From contig NZ_CP043626.1 in the NCBI RefSeq assembly GCF_008807415.1, positions 4,626,501-4,690,500 of the forward strand: a stretch of 64,000 nucleotides of DNA, in the 5' to 3' direction. The position numbers and the translations under genes were made by a program. The DNA comes from Pseudomonas denitrificans (nom. rej.). GTDB lineage: Bacteria; Pseudomonadota; Gammaproteobacteria; Pseudomonadales; Pseudomonadaceae. Shown here piece after piece: positions 16,156 to 24,433 of this stretch. The first letter of the stretch is position 1; the number at the start of each line of letters is the position of its first letter. Under the pieces are notes generated by a model. The model made no database searches and was not told the origin of the DNA. It saw nothing but the letters and a program-made list of their open reading frames with translations.

Positions 16156-17342
16156 CGATCCTCTTCTGGCTGGCCATGCCGCCGCTGTTCGCCCTGGCCG
16201 TGATCGGCGGGCGACGTCTGCGCCTGCTGCCCATCGTCAGCCAGCTGCTGGTGGCCGGCCTGCTGCTGCCGTTGTTGTTCATCGTGCTGCAGGGCCAGGG
16301 TTTCGAGGTGCGCACGCTGGTCGCCGCGCCCTGGCTCAAGCCGCTCTACGACATCGGCTTCGCGCTGCTGCTGGGGCAAATCCTCAGTGACGTGATCGAC
16401 CTCGACGTCAGCCGCCAGAGCCTGAAGATCGCCCTGCCCAGCTTCGCCGTGCCGCTGGCCTGCGGCATGGCCAGCGCCTGGTGGCTGCTGGGCGTGCGCG
16501 AAGGCATGAGCGTGCTGGGCATCGGCCTGCTGTTCTCGATCACCGCGATCCCGGTGCTCTACCTGTTCCTGCGCAACATCGACTACCCCGAGGACGCCAC
16601 CCGCCGCCTGATGCACGCGGCGGTGCTGATGGACCTGTGGTGCTGGAGCCTGTTCGGCCTGGCCGAAGGCAGCAGCGATCCATCCCGGCTGGCCTGGCCC
16701 CTGCTCGTCGGCATGGCTCCGCTGTTGCTGCGCCTGCTCCGCGTGCGCCAGCCCCTGGCCTACAGCCTGCCGTTCTTCGGCCTGATGATCGCGTTCCAGC
16801 ACTGGCACCTGAACACCCTGGTGTTCGCCATCACCTGGCTGATGGCCCAGGCCGCGGTGCGCCAACCGTTCCGCCTGCCGGTGTCGCCACAGGCAGCGCT
16901 GGCCTTGCAGAACAATCTGCTGGTGCCGCTGGTGCTGGCCTTCGGCATCCTCCAGATCGATTTCCACCACGCCCTCGCCGGCTACTCCTGGCTCTACCTC
17001 GGCGCGCTGCTGGCGCTGCCGGTGCTCAGCAAGCTGGCCGGCAGCTGGCTCGGCCTGCTCTGGGCGCTGCCGGGCGCGAGCCTGGGTGAGTTGTGGAAGG
17101 AAAGCCTGCTGCTGAACATCCGCGGGCTGACCGAGATCGTTTTCCTCAACCTGTTGTTCCAGCAGGGCCACATCGACTCGCTGCTGTATTTCAGCCTGCT
17201 GCTGATGAGCCTGTTCGCCACCCTGCTGCCCGCCCTCTGCGGCGTGCGCCGCCCGCGCGCCGCCACCGCTACCCCGCCTGATTCCCTGTCTTTGTCCCAG
17301 GATCAGGCACCGGCAAGGAGCCCTTCAGATGTCCGCCCCTGA
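16149..17342 (+). CDS. Cation:proton antiporter-like membrane protein (CPA2 type)
   Basis: The 397-residue protein has roughly 11-12 membrane segments. It resembles Na+/H+ exchanger-domain proteins: SITAIPVLYLFL and NIRGLTEIVFLNLLFQQGHI correspond to conserved stretches in KefB/GerN-type antiporters. There is no cytoplasmic TrkA-N domain; the protein ends in a short Ser/Pro-rich tail. It overlaps the exporter gene by 7 bases and the flavoenzyme gene by 14, so it is part of the operon. I do not recall it as a core APE component. It might energise or buffer export, or transport something else. Confidence 0.65.
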   Translation: MLTILFWLAMPPLFALAVIGGRRLRLLPIVSQLLVAGLLLPLLFIVLQGQGFEVRTLVAAPWLKPLYDIGFALLLGQILSDVIDLDVSRQSLKIALPSFAVPLACGMASAWWLLGVREGMSVLGIGLLFSITAIPVLYLFLRNIDYPEDATRRLMHAAVLMDLWCWSLFGLAEGSSDPSRLAWPLLVGMAPLLLRLLRVRQPLAYSLPFFGLMIAFQHWHLNTLVFAITWLMAQAAVRQPFRLPVSPQAALALQNNLLVPLVLAFGILQIDFHHALAGYSWLYLGALLALPVLSKLAGSWLGLLWALPGASLGELWKESLLLNIRGLTEIVFLNLLFQQGHIDSLLYFSLLLMSLFATLLPALCGVRRPRAATATPPDSLSLSQDQAPARSPSDVRP

Positions 17343-18567
17343 ACTGCAACAACGCACCGTCGTCGTCATCGGCGCCGGCCCGTCCGGCGCCATCGCCGCC
17401 GCCCTGCTCAAGCGCAAGGGCCACGACGTGCTGGTGCTGGAGCGCCAGCGCTTCCCGCGCTTCTCCATCGGCGAGAGCCTGCTGTCGCACTGCCTGGACT
17501 TCGTCGAGGAAGCGGGGATGCTCGACGCCGTGCTCGCCGCCGGCTTCCAGGTGAAGCACGGCGCCGCCTTCGGCTGGGGCGAGCGCTACACCGCGTTCGA
17601 CTTCCGCGACAAGTTCACGCAAGGCAAGGGGTCGACCTTCCAGGTCCAGCGCGCGCGCTTCGACCAGTTGCTGGCCGACCAGGCCGAGCTGCAGGGCGTG
17701 GAAATTCGCTACGAAGAAGAAATCATCGCTGCCGATTTCGCCGGCGACTGCCCGCGCCTGCGGGTGCGTCGCCTGGACGGCAGCGAGTACGAAGTGGAGT
17801 GCGCCTTCGTCCTCGACGCCAGTGGCTACGGCCGTGTGCTGCCGCGCCTGCTGGACCTTGAGGCGCCGTCCGGCTTCCCGGTGCGCCGCGCCGTGTTCAC
17901 GCATATCGAGGACCGGATCGACGCGCCGGAATTCGACCGCGAGAAGATCCTCATCAGCATCCACCCGCAAGAGCGCGGCATCTGGTACTGGACCATCCCC
18001 TTCAGCGATGGCCGCACCTCGGTCGGCGTGGTTGCCGAGGACCGTCACTTCGAAGGCAAGCTGGATGACCTGGACGCCTGCCTGAAGGGCTTCTTCGACG
18101 CCGCGCCGAACCTGCGTCCGCTGCTGGAGAATGCCGTGTGGGACACCCCCGCGCGTACCCTCGGCGGCTACTCGGCGAACGTCAAGCGCCTGGCCGGGCC
18201 GGGCTTCGCCCTGCTCGGCAATGCAGCGGAATTCCTCGACCCGGTCTTCTCCTCCGGCGTCACCATCGCCATGCGCTCCTCCAGCATGGCGGCCAACCTG
18301 CTCGACCGTCAGCTCAAGGGCGAGACCGTGGACTGGGAAGGCGATTTCGCCCAGCCGCTCAAGCGCGGCGTGGACACCTTCCGCGCCTACGTCGAGGGCT
18401 GGTACGACGGCAGCTTCCAGGACGTGATCTTCTACGAGAAGGCCACCCCGGAGATCCGCCGGATGATCTGCTCCATTCTCGCCGGCTACGCCTGGGATAC
18501 TCGCAATCCCTTCGTCGCCGAACCGCAGCGTCGCCTGCGGGTGCTCTCCGAAATCTGTGCAAGCTGA
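17329..18567 (+). CDS. Flavin-dependent halogenase-like oxidoreductase
   Basis: This 412-residue FAD enzyme belongs to the tryptophan-halogenase-like/PHBH-fold group. Visible features are the dinucleotide-binding GAGPSGAIAA (residues 15-24), FSIGESLL (45-52), Lys76 in QVKHGAAFGW at the position of the halogenase lysine, the WxWxIP-type motif WYWTIP (219-224), and the second FAD motif LLGNAAEFLDPVFSSGV. WxWxIP is widely used as a halogenase marker, but related hydroxylases and dehydrogenases can carry versions of it. In this context it would modify the aryl head or polyene chain. Halogenated aryl polyenes (xanthomonadins, flexirubins) are known. The ATG overlaps the upstream gene by 14 bases. 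Confidence 0.8.
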   Translation: MSAPELQQRTVVVIGAGPSGAIAAALLKRKGHDVLVLERQRFPRFSIGESLLSHCLDFVEEAGMLDAVLAAGFQVKHGAAFGWGERYTAFDFRDKFTQGKGSTFQVQRARFDQLLADQAELQGVEIRYEEEIIAADFAGDCPRLRVRRLDGSEYEVECAFVLDASGYGRVLPRLLDLEAPSGFPVRRAVFTHIEDRIDAPEFDREKILISIHPQERGIWYWTIPFSDGRTSVGVVAEDRHFEGKLDDLDACLKGFFDAAPNLRPLLENAVWDTPARTLGGYSANVKRLAGPGFALLGNAAEFLDPVFSSGVTIAMRSSSMAANLLDRQLKGETVDWEGDFAQPLKRGVDTFRAYVEGWYDGSFQDVIFYEKATPEIRRMICSILAGYAWDTRNPFVAEPQRRLRVLSEICAS

Positions 18568-18583
18568 AAGGACAAGGACTGTC

Positions 18584-19306
18584 ATGACCCGCCCCGCCTC
18601 CACCTACGTCGAAGAAACCCGTTTCGGTTTCTGGTTCCTGCAGAGCCACACCTGGCAACACCACGTGCTGCGCGTGGCGATCAACGACCTCAAGCGCCTG
18701 GTCAGCTGGGACATCCCGGCAAACCCGGTGCTGCTGGACGCCGGCTGCGGCCAGGGCCGCTCGTTCCGCCTGCTGCGCGAGGCCTTCAAACCCGGCCGCA
18801 TGATCGGGCTCGACGCCGACCCGCACAGCCTCGACTGCTCGGCCGTGGAAGCGGCGCGGGAGAACATCGAGGTGGAACTGAACTGCGCCGACTGCGCCGA
18901 CCTGATGCTGCCTTCGGCCAGCGTCGATATCCTGTTCTGCCACCAGACCTTCCACCACCTGGTGGAGCAGGAGCAGGCGCTGCAGGAATTCTGGCGGGTG
19001 CTCAAGCCGGGCGGCCTGCTGCTGTTCGCCGAGTCCACCGAGGCGTACATCGATACCTGGGTGATCCGCTGGTTCTTCCGCCACCCGATGCATGTGCAGA
19101 AGAGCGCCGCGCAGTACCTGCAGATGCTCCGCGAGCAGGGCTTCGAATTCAGCGAGAAGAACGTTTCCTACCCCTACCTGTGGTGGAGCCGCGCCAAGGA
19201 CTTCGGCCTGCTGGAACGCTGGGGCCTGCGCAAGCCGAAACCGTTCGGCCAGCGCGAGGAGACCCTGGTCAACGCCGTGGTGCGCAAACCCCTGGAGAGC
19301 CGCTGA
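18584..19306 (+). CDS. Class I SAM-dependent methyltransferase of the APE cluster
   Basis: The 240-residue methyltransferase has motif I VLLDAGCGQGRS, the acidic GLDAD loop of motif II, and HQTFHHLVEQEQALQEFWRVLKPGG (motifs post-I to III). O- or C-methylation of the aryl ring is a known feature of APE pigments, and that is the likely role. The ATG at 18584 has AAAGGACAAGG upstream and lies 16 bases after the flavoenzyme stop. Confidence 0.85.
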   Translation: MTRPASTYVEETRFGFWFLQSHTWQHHVLRVAINDLKRLVSWDIPANPVLLDAGCGQGRSFRLLREAFKPGRMIGLDADPHSLDCSAVEAARENIEVELNCADCADLMLPSASVDILFCHQTFHHLVEQEQALQEFWRVLKPGGLLLFAESTEAYIDTWVIRWFFRHPMHVQKSAAQYLQMLREQGFEFSEKNVSYPYLWWSRAKDFGLLERWGLRKPKPFGQREETLVNAVVRKPLESR

Positions 19307-19308
19307 GC

Positions 19309-19812
19309 ATGATCCGCTGGCTGAGTCTCGCCTTCGTCCTGCTGCTGGCCGGCTGTGCCCAGCATGCGCCGCTGCCGTCCGCGTTGCCGCCGCTGGCGAC
19401 GCCGTTGCAGCTGCACATCCAGCGCGAACAAGGCCAGGCCAGCCAACCCTCGACACAGGACTGGCTGCTGGTGATCCAGCAGGAAGGCACAGCGCTGCGC
19501 TGGTCGCTGATCGATCCGCTGGGCATCCCGCTGTCGCGCCAGCTGCTGCGTGAGGGAGAATGGAGCAACGACGGCCTGCTGCCGCCCAACCCCGAGGCGC
19601 GCGAACTCTTCGCCGTGCTGCTGTTCGCGCTGACGCCCGAGGGTGATCTCGCCTCGCGCTACCAGACCACGGACTACCGGGCGGACGAGCACGGTCGCCA
19701 CCTGCAGCAACGCTGGAAGATCACCTACCGGTCGGCGCAGGAGTTCACCCTCGAATCCGCCGACCTTCGCTACCGGGTGACGCCCCTGAACGCCGAGAGC
19801 GCCGCACCATGA
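19309..19812 (+). CDS. DUF3261 lipoprotein (ApeN-like)
   Basis: The 167-residue protein has a lipoprotein signal (LLLAGC, lipidated Cys at about residue 17) and a DUF3261-like domain. This family occurs in APE clusters beside the MMPL exporter and LolA-like carrier, and probably serves in outer-membrane insertion, by analogy with LolB. The start is only 2 bases after the methyltransferase stop and the end overlaps the apeO start by 4 bases. Confidence 0.8.
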   Translation: MIRWLSLAFVLLLAGCAQHAPLPSALPPLATPLQLHIQREQGQASQPSTQDWLLVIQQEGTALRWSLIDPLGIPLSRQLLREGEWSNDGLLPPNPEARELFAVLLFALTPEGDLASRYQTTDYRADEHGRHLQQRWKITYRSAQEFTLESADLRYRVTPLNAESAAP

Positions 19813-21032
19813 CCGCCACGCACCTCAACGTGAGCTACCTCAACGAGCTGGGCCTGATCTGCGCGCTGGGCAACGACCGCCGCGAAGTGGCCGCCGCGCT
19901 GCTGGCGGGCGAGTCCGCCGGCATGCAGGTGCAGGCCGGCTGGGTGCCAGGCAGGAGCATTCCCGTCGGCACGGTGAAGGCGCGCCTGGCAGCCATCCCG
20001 GACAAGCGCCACGACACCCGCAACAACCGCCTTTTGCTGGCCGCCGCCACGCAGATCGACCCGGCCATCCGCACCGCCATCCAGCGCTACGGCGCCGCAC
20101 GCGTGGCAGTGGTGCTGGGCACCAGCACGTCGGGCATCCAGGAAACCACCCAGGGCGTGCGCCACCACAGGCTGCACGGGCAGTTGCCCGAAGGCTTCCA
20201 CTACTCCCACCAGGAGCTGTCGGACCCGGCCGTGTACCTCGCGGATCACTACCAACTGGCCGGCCCGACCTACGTGATTTCCACCGCCTGCACCTCCAGC
20301 GGCCGCGCCCTGCAGAGCGCGCGCCGGCTGCTGAACCTGGGGCTGTGCGATGCCGTGCTGTGCGGCGGCGTGGACAGCCTGTGCGAGCTGACGCTCAACG
20401 GCTTCAGCGCGCTGGAAGCGGTGTCGGATGAGCTGTGCAAACCCTTCTCGGCGAACCGCAAGGGCATCAATATCGGCGAAGGTGCCGCGCTGTTCCTGAT
20501 GACCCGCGAGCCCGGTACAGTCGCCCTGCTCGGCACCGGTGCCAGCTCCGATGCGCACCACATCTCCGCCCCCGAACCCGAAGGGCGTGGCGCCCGCGAA
20601 GCGATGCGCAAGGCGCTGGCCGAGGCGCGGCTGGAGGCCGGGCAGATCGCCTACCTGAACCTGCACGGCACCGCGACCACGCACAACGACGCCATGGAGA
20701 GCCTTGCCGTCAGCGCGGAATTCCCCGCCGGCGTGCCCTGCTCCTCGACCAAACCGCTGTCCGGGCATACCCTCGGCGCCGCCGGCGCGCTGGAAGCGGC
20801 GTTCTGCTGGCTGCTGCTGGGCGAGCACAACCCCGAGCGGCGCCTGCCACCGCAACGCTGGGACGGCATCGCCGACCCGCAGTTGCCGGCGCTGCAACTG
20901 GTGGGCGACGACACGCCGCGACTGCCGGCCGAAGGTCCGCGCTACCTGATGAGCAACTCGTTCGCCTTCGGCGGCAACAACATCAGCCTGATCCTGGGCG
21001 AGATGAGCAAGGATTCTGGAGTGACCCGATGA
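19809..21032 (+). CDS. apeO: Aryl polyene beta-ketoacyl synthase (ApeO)
   Basis: The 407-residue ketosynthase has an intact catalytic triad: Cys161 in STACTSSGR, His286 in LHGTATTHND and His320 in KPLSGHTLGAAG. In studied systems ApeO works as a heterodimer with the chain-length factor ApeC, catalysing decarboxylative condensation of malonyl-ACP with the aryl-acyl chain. ATGA overlaps link it to both neighbours. Confidence 0.9.
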   Translation: MTATHLNVSYLNELGLICALGNDRREVAAALLAGESAGMQVQAGWVPGRSIPVGTVKARLAAIPDKRHDTRNNRLLLAAATQIDPAIRTAIQRYGAARVAVVLGTSTSGIQETTQGVRHHRLHGQLPEGFHYSHQELSDPAVYLADHYQLAGPTYVISTACTSSGRALQSARRLLNLGLCDAVLCGGVDSLCELTLNGFSALEAVSDELCKPFSANRKGINIGEGAALFLMTREPGTVALLGTGASSDAHHISAPEPEGRGAREAMRKALAEARLEAGQIAYLNLHGTATTHNDAMESLAVSAEFPAGVPCSSTKPLSGHTLGAAGALEAAFCWLLLGEHNPERRLPPQRWDGIADPQLPALQLVGDDTPRLPAEGPRYLMSNSFAFGGNNISLILGEMSKDSGVTR

Positions 21033-21526
21033 TCGACTGGCCGATCGCCTCCCTGCTGCCCCACGCGGGCGACATGATCCTCATCGACGAAGTGCTCGAC
21101 TTCGGCGACGAGGATATCCGCACGCGCCTGACAGTGCGTCCGGGCGGCCTGTTCAACGAAGCCGACGGCAGCCTGCCGGCCTGGGTCGGCGTGGAGCTGA
21201 TGGCGCAGAGCGTTGCCGCCTACGCCGGTTGCCAGGCACGCTCGCGCGGCGAGCCGGTGGAGCTGGGCTTCCTGCTCGGCACCCGCCAGTACCAGTGCGA
21301 CGTGGCGAGCTTTCCGGCCGGCGCGCAGCTCACTATCCATGCCATCCGCACCCTGCAGGACGACAATGGCATGGGCGTCTTCGAATGCCATCTGGAAGGA
21401 CCGGGGATCAAGGCGCTGGCGCGCCTCACCGTGTTCCGCCCGCCAGAGGTTGCCAGCTATCTACAAGAACCCGCTCTCGCTGATCAAAAAACCGAGAACC
21501 GAGAGCCGAAAGAGCCAAGCGTATGA
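21029..21526 (+). CDS. apeP: 3-hydroxyacyl-ACP dehydratase (ApeP)
   Basis: The 165-residue hotdog dehydratase of the ApeP/FabZ type opens with LLPHAGDMILIDEV, holding the catalytic-type histidine, and WVGVELMAQSVAAYAG as the central helix. With the ApeI-like domain encoded at the 3' end of the 7936 gene it would form the dehydratase that sets the double bonds. The last 15 or so residues (ALADQKTENREPKEPSV) are a charged tail beyond the hotdog domain. Four-base overlaps join it to apeO and apeQ. Confidence 0.88.
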   Translation: MIDWPIASLLPHAGDMILIDEVLDFGDEDIRTRLTVRPGGLFNEADGSLPAWVGVELMAQSVAAYAGCQARSRGEPVELGFLLGTRQYQCDVASFPAGAQLTIHAIRTLQDDNGMGVFECHLEGPGIKALARLTVFRPPEVASYLQEPALADQKTENREPKEPSV

Positions 21527-22251
21527 CTGATTCCATCCTCGTAACCGGCTCCAGCCGTGGCATCGGCCGCGCTATCGCCCTGCGTCTGGCGCGGGCCGGC
21601 TTCGATCTGGTGCTGCACTGCCGAAGCGGCCGCGCCGAAGCCGATGCCGTGCAGGCCGAAGTCCAGGCACTGGGGCGCAGCGCCCGCGTGCTGCAGTTCG
21701 ACGTGGCCGACCGCGAAGCCGCGCGCAACATCCTCGAGGCCGACGTGGAAACCCACGGCGCCTATTACGGCGTGGTGTGCAACGCCGGCCTGACCCGCGA
21801 CGGCGCCTTCCCCGCGCTCACCGAAGAGGACTGGGACCAGGTGCTGCGGACCAACCTCGACGGTTTCTACAACGTCCTGCACCCGGTGATCATGCCGATG
21901 ATCCGCCGCCGCCAACCGGGGCGCATCGTCTGCATCACCTCGGTGTCCGGGCTGATCGGCAACCGCGGCCAGGTCAACTACAGCGCCTCCAAGGCCGGCG
22001 TGATCGGCGCCGCCAAGGCTCTGGCCATCGAGCTGGGCAAGCGGAAAATCACCGTGAACTGCGTGGCACCGGGGCTGATCGATACCGCGATGCTCGACGA
22101 GCAGGTGCCGGTGGAGGAAATCCTCAAGATGATCCCCGCCCAGCGCATGGGCACCCCGGAAGAAGTCGCCGGCGCAGTGAATTTCCTGATGTCGGCCGAG
22201 GCCGGCTACATCACCCGCCAGGTGCTGGCGGTCAACGGAGGGCTGTGCTGA
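21523..22251 (+). CDS. apeQ: 3-ketoacyl-ACP reductase (ApeQ, FabG-like)
   Basis: The 242-residue short-chain dehydrogenase has the cofactor motif TGSSRGIG (residues 8-15), NAG (87-89), and the catalytic set Ser140, Tyr153 and Lys157 in CITSVSGL...VNYSASKAG. It reduces the 3-ketoacyl-ACP made by ApeO/ApeC or ApeR, most likely with NADPH. It overlaps apeP by four bases and shares one base with the apeR start (TGATG). Confidence 0.92.
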   Translation: MTDSILVTGSSRGIGRAIALRLARAGFDLVLHCRSGRAEADAVQAEVQALGRSARVLQFDVADREAARNILEADVETHGAYYGVVCNAGLTRDGAFPALTEEDWDQVLRTNLDGFYNVLHPVIMPMIRRRQPGRIVCITSVSGLIGNRGQVNYSASKAGVIGAAKALAIELGKRKITVNCVAPGLIDTAMLDEQVPVEEILKMIPAQRMGTPEEVAGAVNFLMSAEAGYITRQVLAVNGGLC

Positions 22252-23477
22252 TGAAGCGCGTCGTCATCACCGGCATGTCCGGCATCACCTCCCTGGGTTC
22301 GGACTGGGCGAGCATCGAGGCGCACTTCAGCGCCAACCAGAGCGGCATCCGCCGCATGGACGAGTGGGATCGCTTCACCGAACTGAACACCCGCCTGGCC
22401 GGCCCGGTACTGGATTTCGTGGTGCCCAGGCACTGGACCCGCAAGCAGCTGCGCAGCATGGGCCGCGTCTCGCGCCTGTCGGTGGGCGCCGCCGAGCGCG
22501 CGCTGGCCGACGCCGGGCTGCTGGGCGACGAATCCATCCGCGACGGCCGCATGGGCGTCGCCTGCGGCTCGTCCACCGGCAGCACCGACGAGATCAAGGC
22601 GTTCGGCAACATGCTGCTGAACTCGGTGGCCGACGGCCTCAACGCCAACTCCTACGTGCGCATGATGCCGCACACCACGGCGGCGAATATCAGCATCTTC
22701 TTCGGCCTCACCGGCCGGGTGATCCCCACCTCCAGCGCCTGCACCAGCGGCAGCCAGGGCATCGGCTACGCCTACGAGGCGATCCGCTTCGGCCGCCTGC
22801 CGCTGATGCTCGCCGGCGGCGCCGAGGAGCTGTGCCCGACCGAGGCTATGGTGTTCGATGCGCTCTACGCCACCAGCCTGAAGAACGACACCCCGCAGCA
22901 GACGCCGCGCCCCTACGACAGCGGCCGCGATGGCCTGGTGATCGGCGAAGGCGCCGGCATGCTGGTACTGGAAGACCTGGATCACGCCCTCGCCCGCGGT
23001 GCGCGCATCCACGCCGAGATCGTCGGCTTCGGCAGCAACGCCGACGGCCAGCACACCACCCGCCCGGAACAGTCGACCATGCGCCGCGCGATGGAGTTGG
23101 CGCTGGAAGATGCCGGCCTGCCGACCGAGGCCATCGGTTACGTGAACGGCCACGGCACCGCCACCGAGCAGGGCGATATCGCCGAAACCCTGGCGACCAG
23201 CGAACTCTTCGGAAATCGCATGCCGATCAGCTCGCAGAAGAGTTTCCTGGGCCACACTCTGGGAGCGTGCGGCGCACTGGAGTCCTGGTTCAGCATCGAG
23301 ATGATGAACAGCGACCGCTACGTGCACACCCTCAACCTGGACGAGATCGACCCGCGCTGCGGCGACCTCGACTACCTGCGGGGCGAGCCGCGCGCGATGA
23401 GCCATGAGTACGTGATGAACAACAACTTCGCCTTCGGCGGGATCAACACCTCGCTGATCTTCCGCCGCTGGCGCTGA
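22251..23477 (+). CDS. apeR: Aryl polyene beta-ketoacyl synthase II (ApeR)
   Basis: The 408-residue FabF-like ketosynthase has Cys164 in TSSACTSGSQG, His301 in NGHGTATEQGD and His335 in SFLGHTLGACG. In characterised APE systems ApeR is a homodimeric second ketosynthase, proposed to start or complement elongation. The TGATG junction with apeQ indicates coupling. It is the last core gene of the operon; 47 bases separate it from the next lipoprotein gene. Confidence 0.92.
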   Translation: MKRVVITGMSGITSLGSDWASIEAHFSANQSGIRRMDEWDRFTELNTRLAGPVLDFVVPRHWTRKQLRSMGRVSRLSVGAAERALADAGLLGDESIRDGRMGVACGSSTGSTDEIKAFGNMLLNSVADGLNANSYVRMMPHTTAANISIFFGLTGRVIPTSSACTSGSQGIGYAYEAIRFGRLPLMLAGGAEELCPTEAMVFDALYATSLKNDTPQQTPRPYDSGRDGLVIGEGAGMLVLEDLDHALARGARIHAEIVGFGSNADGQHTTRPEQSTMRRAMELALEDAGLPTEAIGYVNGHGTATEQGDIAETLATSELFGNRMPISSQKSFLGHTLGACGALESWFSIEMMNSDRYVHTLNLDEIDPRCGDLDYLRGEPRAMSHEYVMNNNFAFGGINTSLIFRRWR

Positions 23478-23524
23478 GCCTTTCTCACCGTTACCGCCCA
23501 ACGACACTGCAAGGAGAGCAAACC

Positions 23525-23923
23525 ATGTCCCGACTGATCCGCAGCCTGCTGCTCTGCGTGGCCACCGCGATGGCCGTCGGTTGCACCACCAAGCCCGTGG
23601 AAAACATCGACCAGAGCCTGCCGCCGGACAGCAACCGCACCTCGGTGCAGGTGCAGGCGGCGATCCACGATGCGCTGGAAGAGCAGAAATGGACCGTGCA
23701 GCAGGACTCCGGCAACGTGATCTACGCCGAGATAACCGTGCGCGAGCGGCACCACGCCGAGGTCAGCATTCCGTACAGCAGCCAGCAGTACTCCATCAAG
23801 CTGCGCAGCAGCCGCGGCCTGGACGAGAAGGACGGGCAGATCCACCGCAACTACAACAAGTGGGTCGCCATCCTCAACAACAAGATTCTGCAGAACCTGC
23901 ACCTCGCCCCGCCGAGCAACTGA
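23525..23923 (+). CDS. Small outer-membrane-type lipoprotein downstream of the APE cluster
   Basis: The 132-residue protein has a lipobox (AMAVGC, Cys at about residue 20) followed by a compact alpha/beta domain (SVQVQAAIHDALEEQKWTVQQDSGNVIYAEITV). An AAGGAGAG ribosome binding site lies just upstream of the ATG. It is 47 bases after apeR on the same strand with no visible terminator between, so co-transcription is likely. The function is unknown. It could be an unrelated cell-envelope protein or an accessory of polyene localisation. Confidence 0.75.
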   Translation: MSRLIRSLLLCVATAMAVGCTTKPVENIDQSLPPDSNRTSVQVQAAIHDALEEQKWTVQQDSGNVIYAEITVRERHHAEVSIPYSSQQYSIKLRSSRGLDEKDGQIHRNYNKWVAILNNKILQNLHLAPPSN

Positions 23924-23950
23924 TCCCCCTCATCGACAAGGAGTCGATCC

Positions 23951-24391
23951 ATGCAACGCAAGACCCTCGGGCTGTTCGCCCTCGCGCTCTGCGCGTCCAT
24001 CCCCGGCATCAGCCAGGCTCGCGACACCACCCTGCACCTGCCCTTCGACGAAGTCGTCGCCGAGGCGGTGAAGGCCGGTCGCCTGGACGGCAGCGTGAAG
24101 TTCTACCTGGCGGGCAACCCGGCGGGTGACAAGCTGAACGTGGTCCAGTCCGGCGCCATCACCAACAAGAAGACCAACGCCTTCAGCAAGAGCGACGAGG
24201 AAGCCTGCCGCTGGGCACTGCAATCAGCACTGATCACCCTGCAGGACTCGGCGAAGAAGGCCGGCGCCACCGCCGTGACCAACATCGTCAGCTACTACAA
24301 GCGCAACGAGTACAAGGACGCCAAGCAGTTCGAGTGCCACGCCGGCGCAGTCATCGCCGGCGTCGCGCTGAAGGCCGACTACGCCAAGTAA
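23951..24391 (+). CDS. Exported small protein of unknown function
   Basis: The 146-residue protein has an N-terminal signal peptide (cleavage likely after ISQAR or SQA, about residue 24). The mature part contains two cysteines (EEACRWAL and QFECHAG) that could form a disulfide in the periplasm, and the segment ATAVTNIVSYYKRNEY. Homologues are, from memory, often mislabelled as excinuclease subunits; there is no UvrA feature here. It follows the lipoprotein gene by 27 bases with CAAGGAG before the ATG, so the two probably form a pair. Confidence 0.72.
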   Translation: MQRKTLGLFALALCASIPGISQARDTTLHLPFDEVVAEAVKAGRLDGSVKFYLAGNPAGDKLNVVQSGAITNKKTNAFSKSDEEACRWALQSALITLQDSAKKAGATAVTNIVSYYKRNEYKDAKQFECHAGAVIAGVALKADYAK

Positions 24392-24433
24392 GCCGCTGTC
24401 CCGCAGCGCTGTCCGCCGTGCCCGGCTTTGGGT

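Noticed and set aside
23951..24391. Excinuclease subunit annotation
   Set aside because: The protein is short, exported and has none of the UvrA ATPase or zinc motifs.
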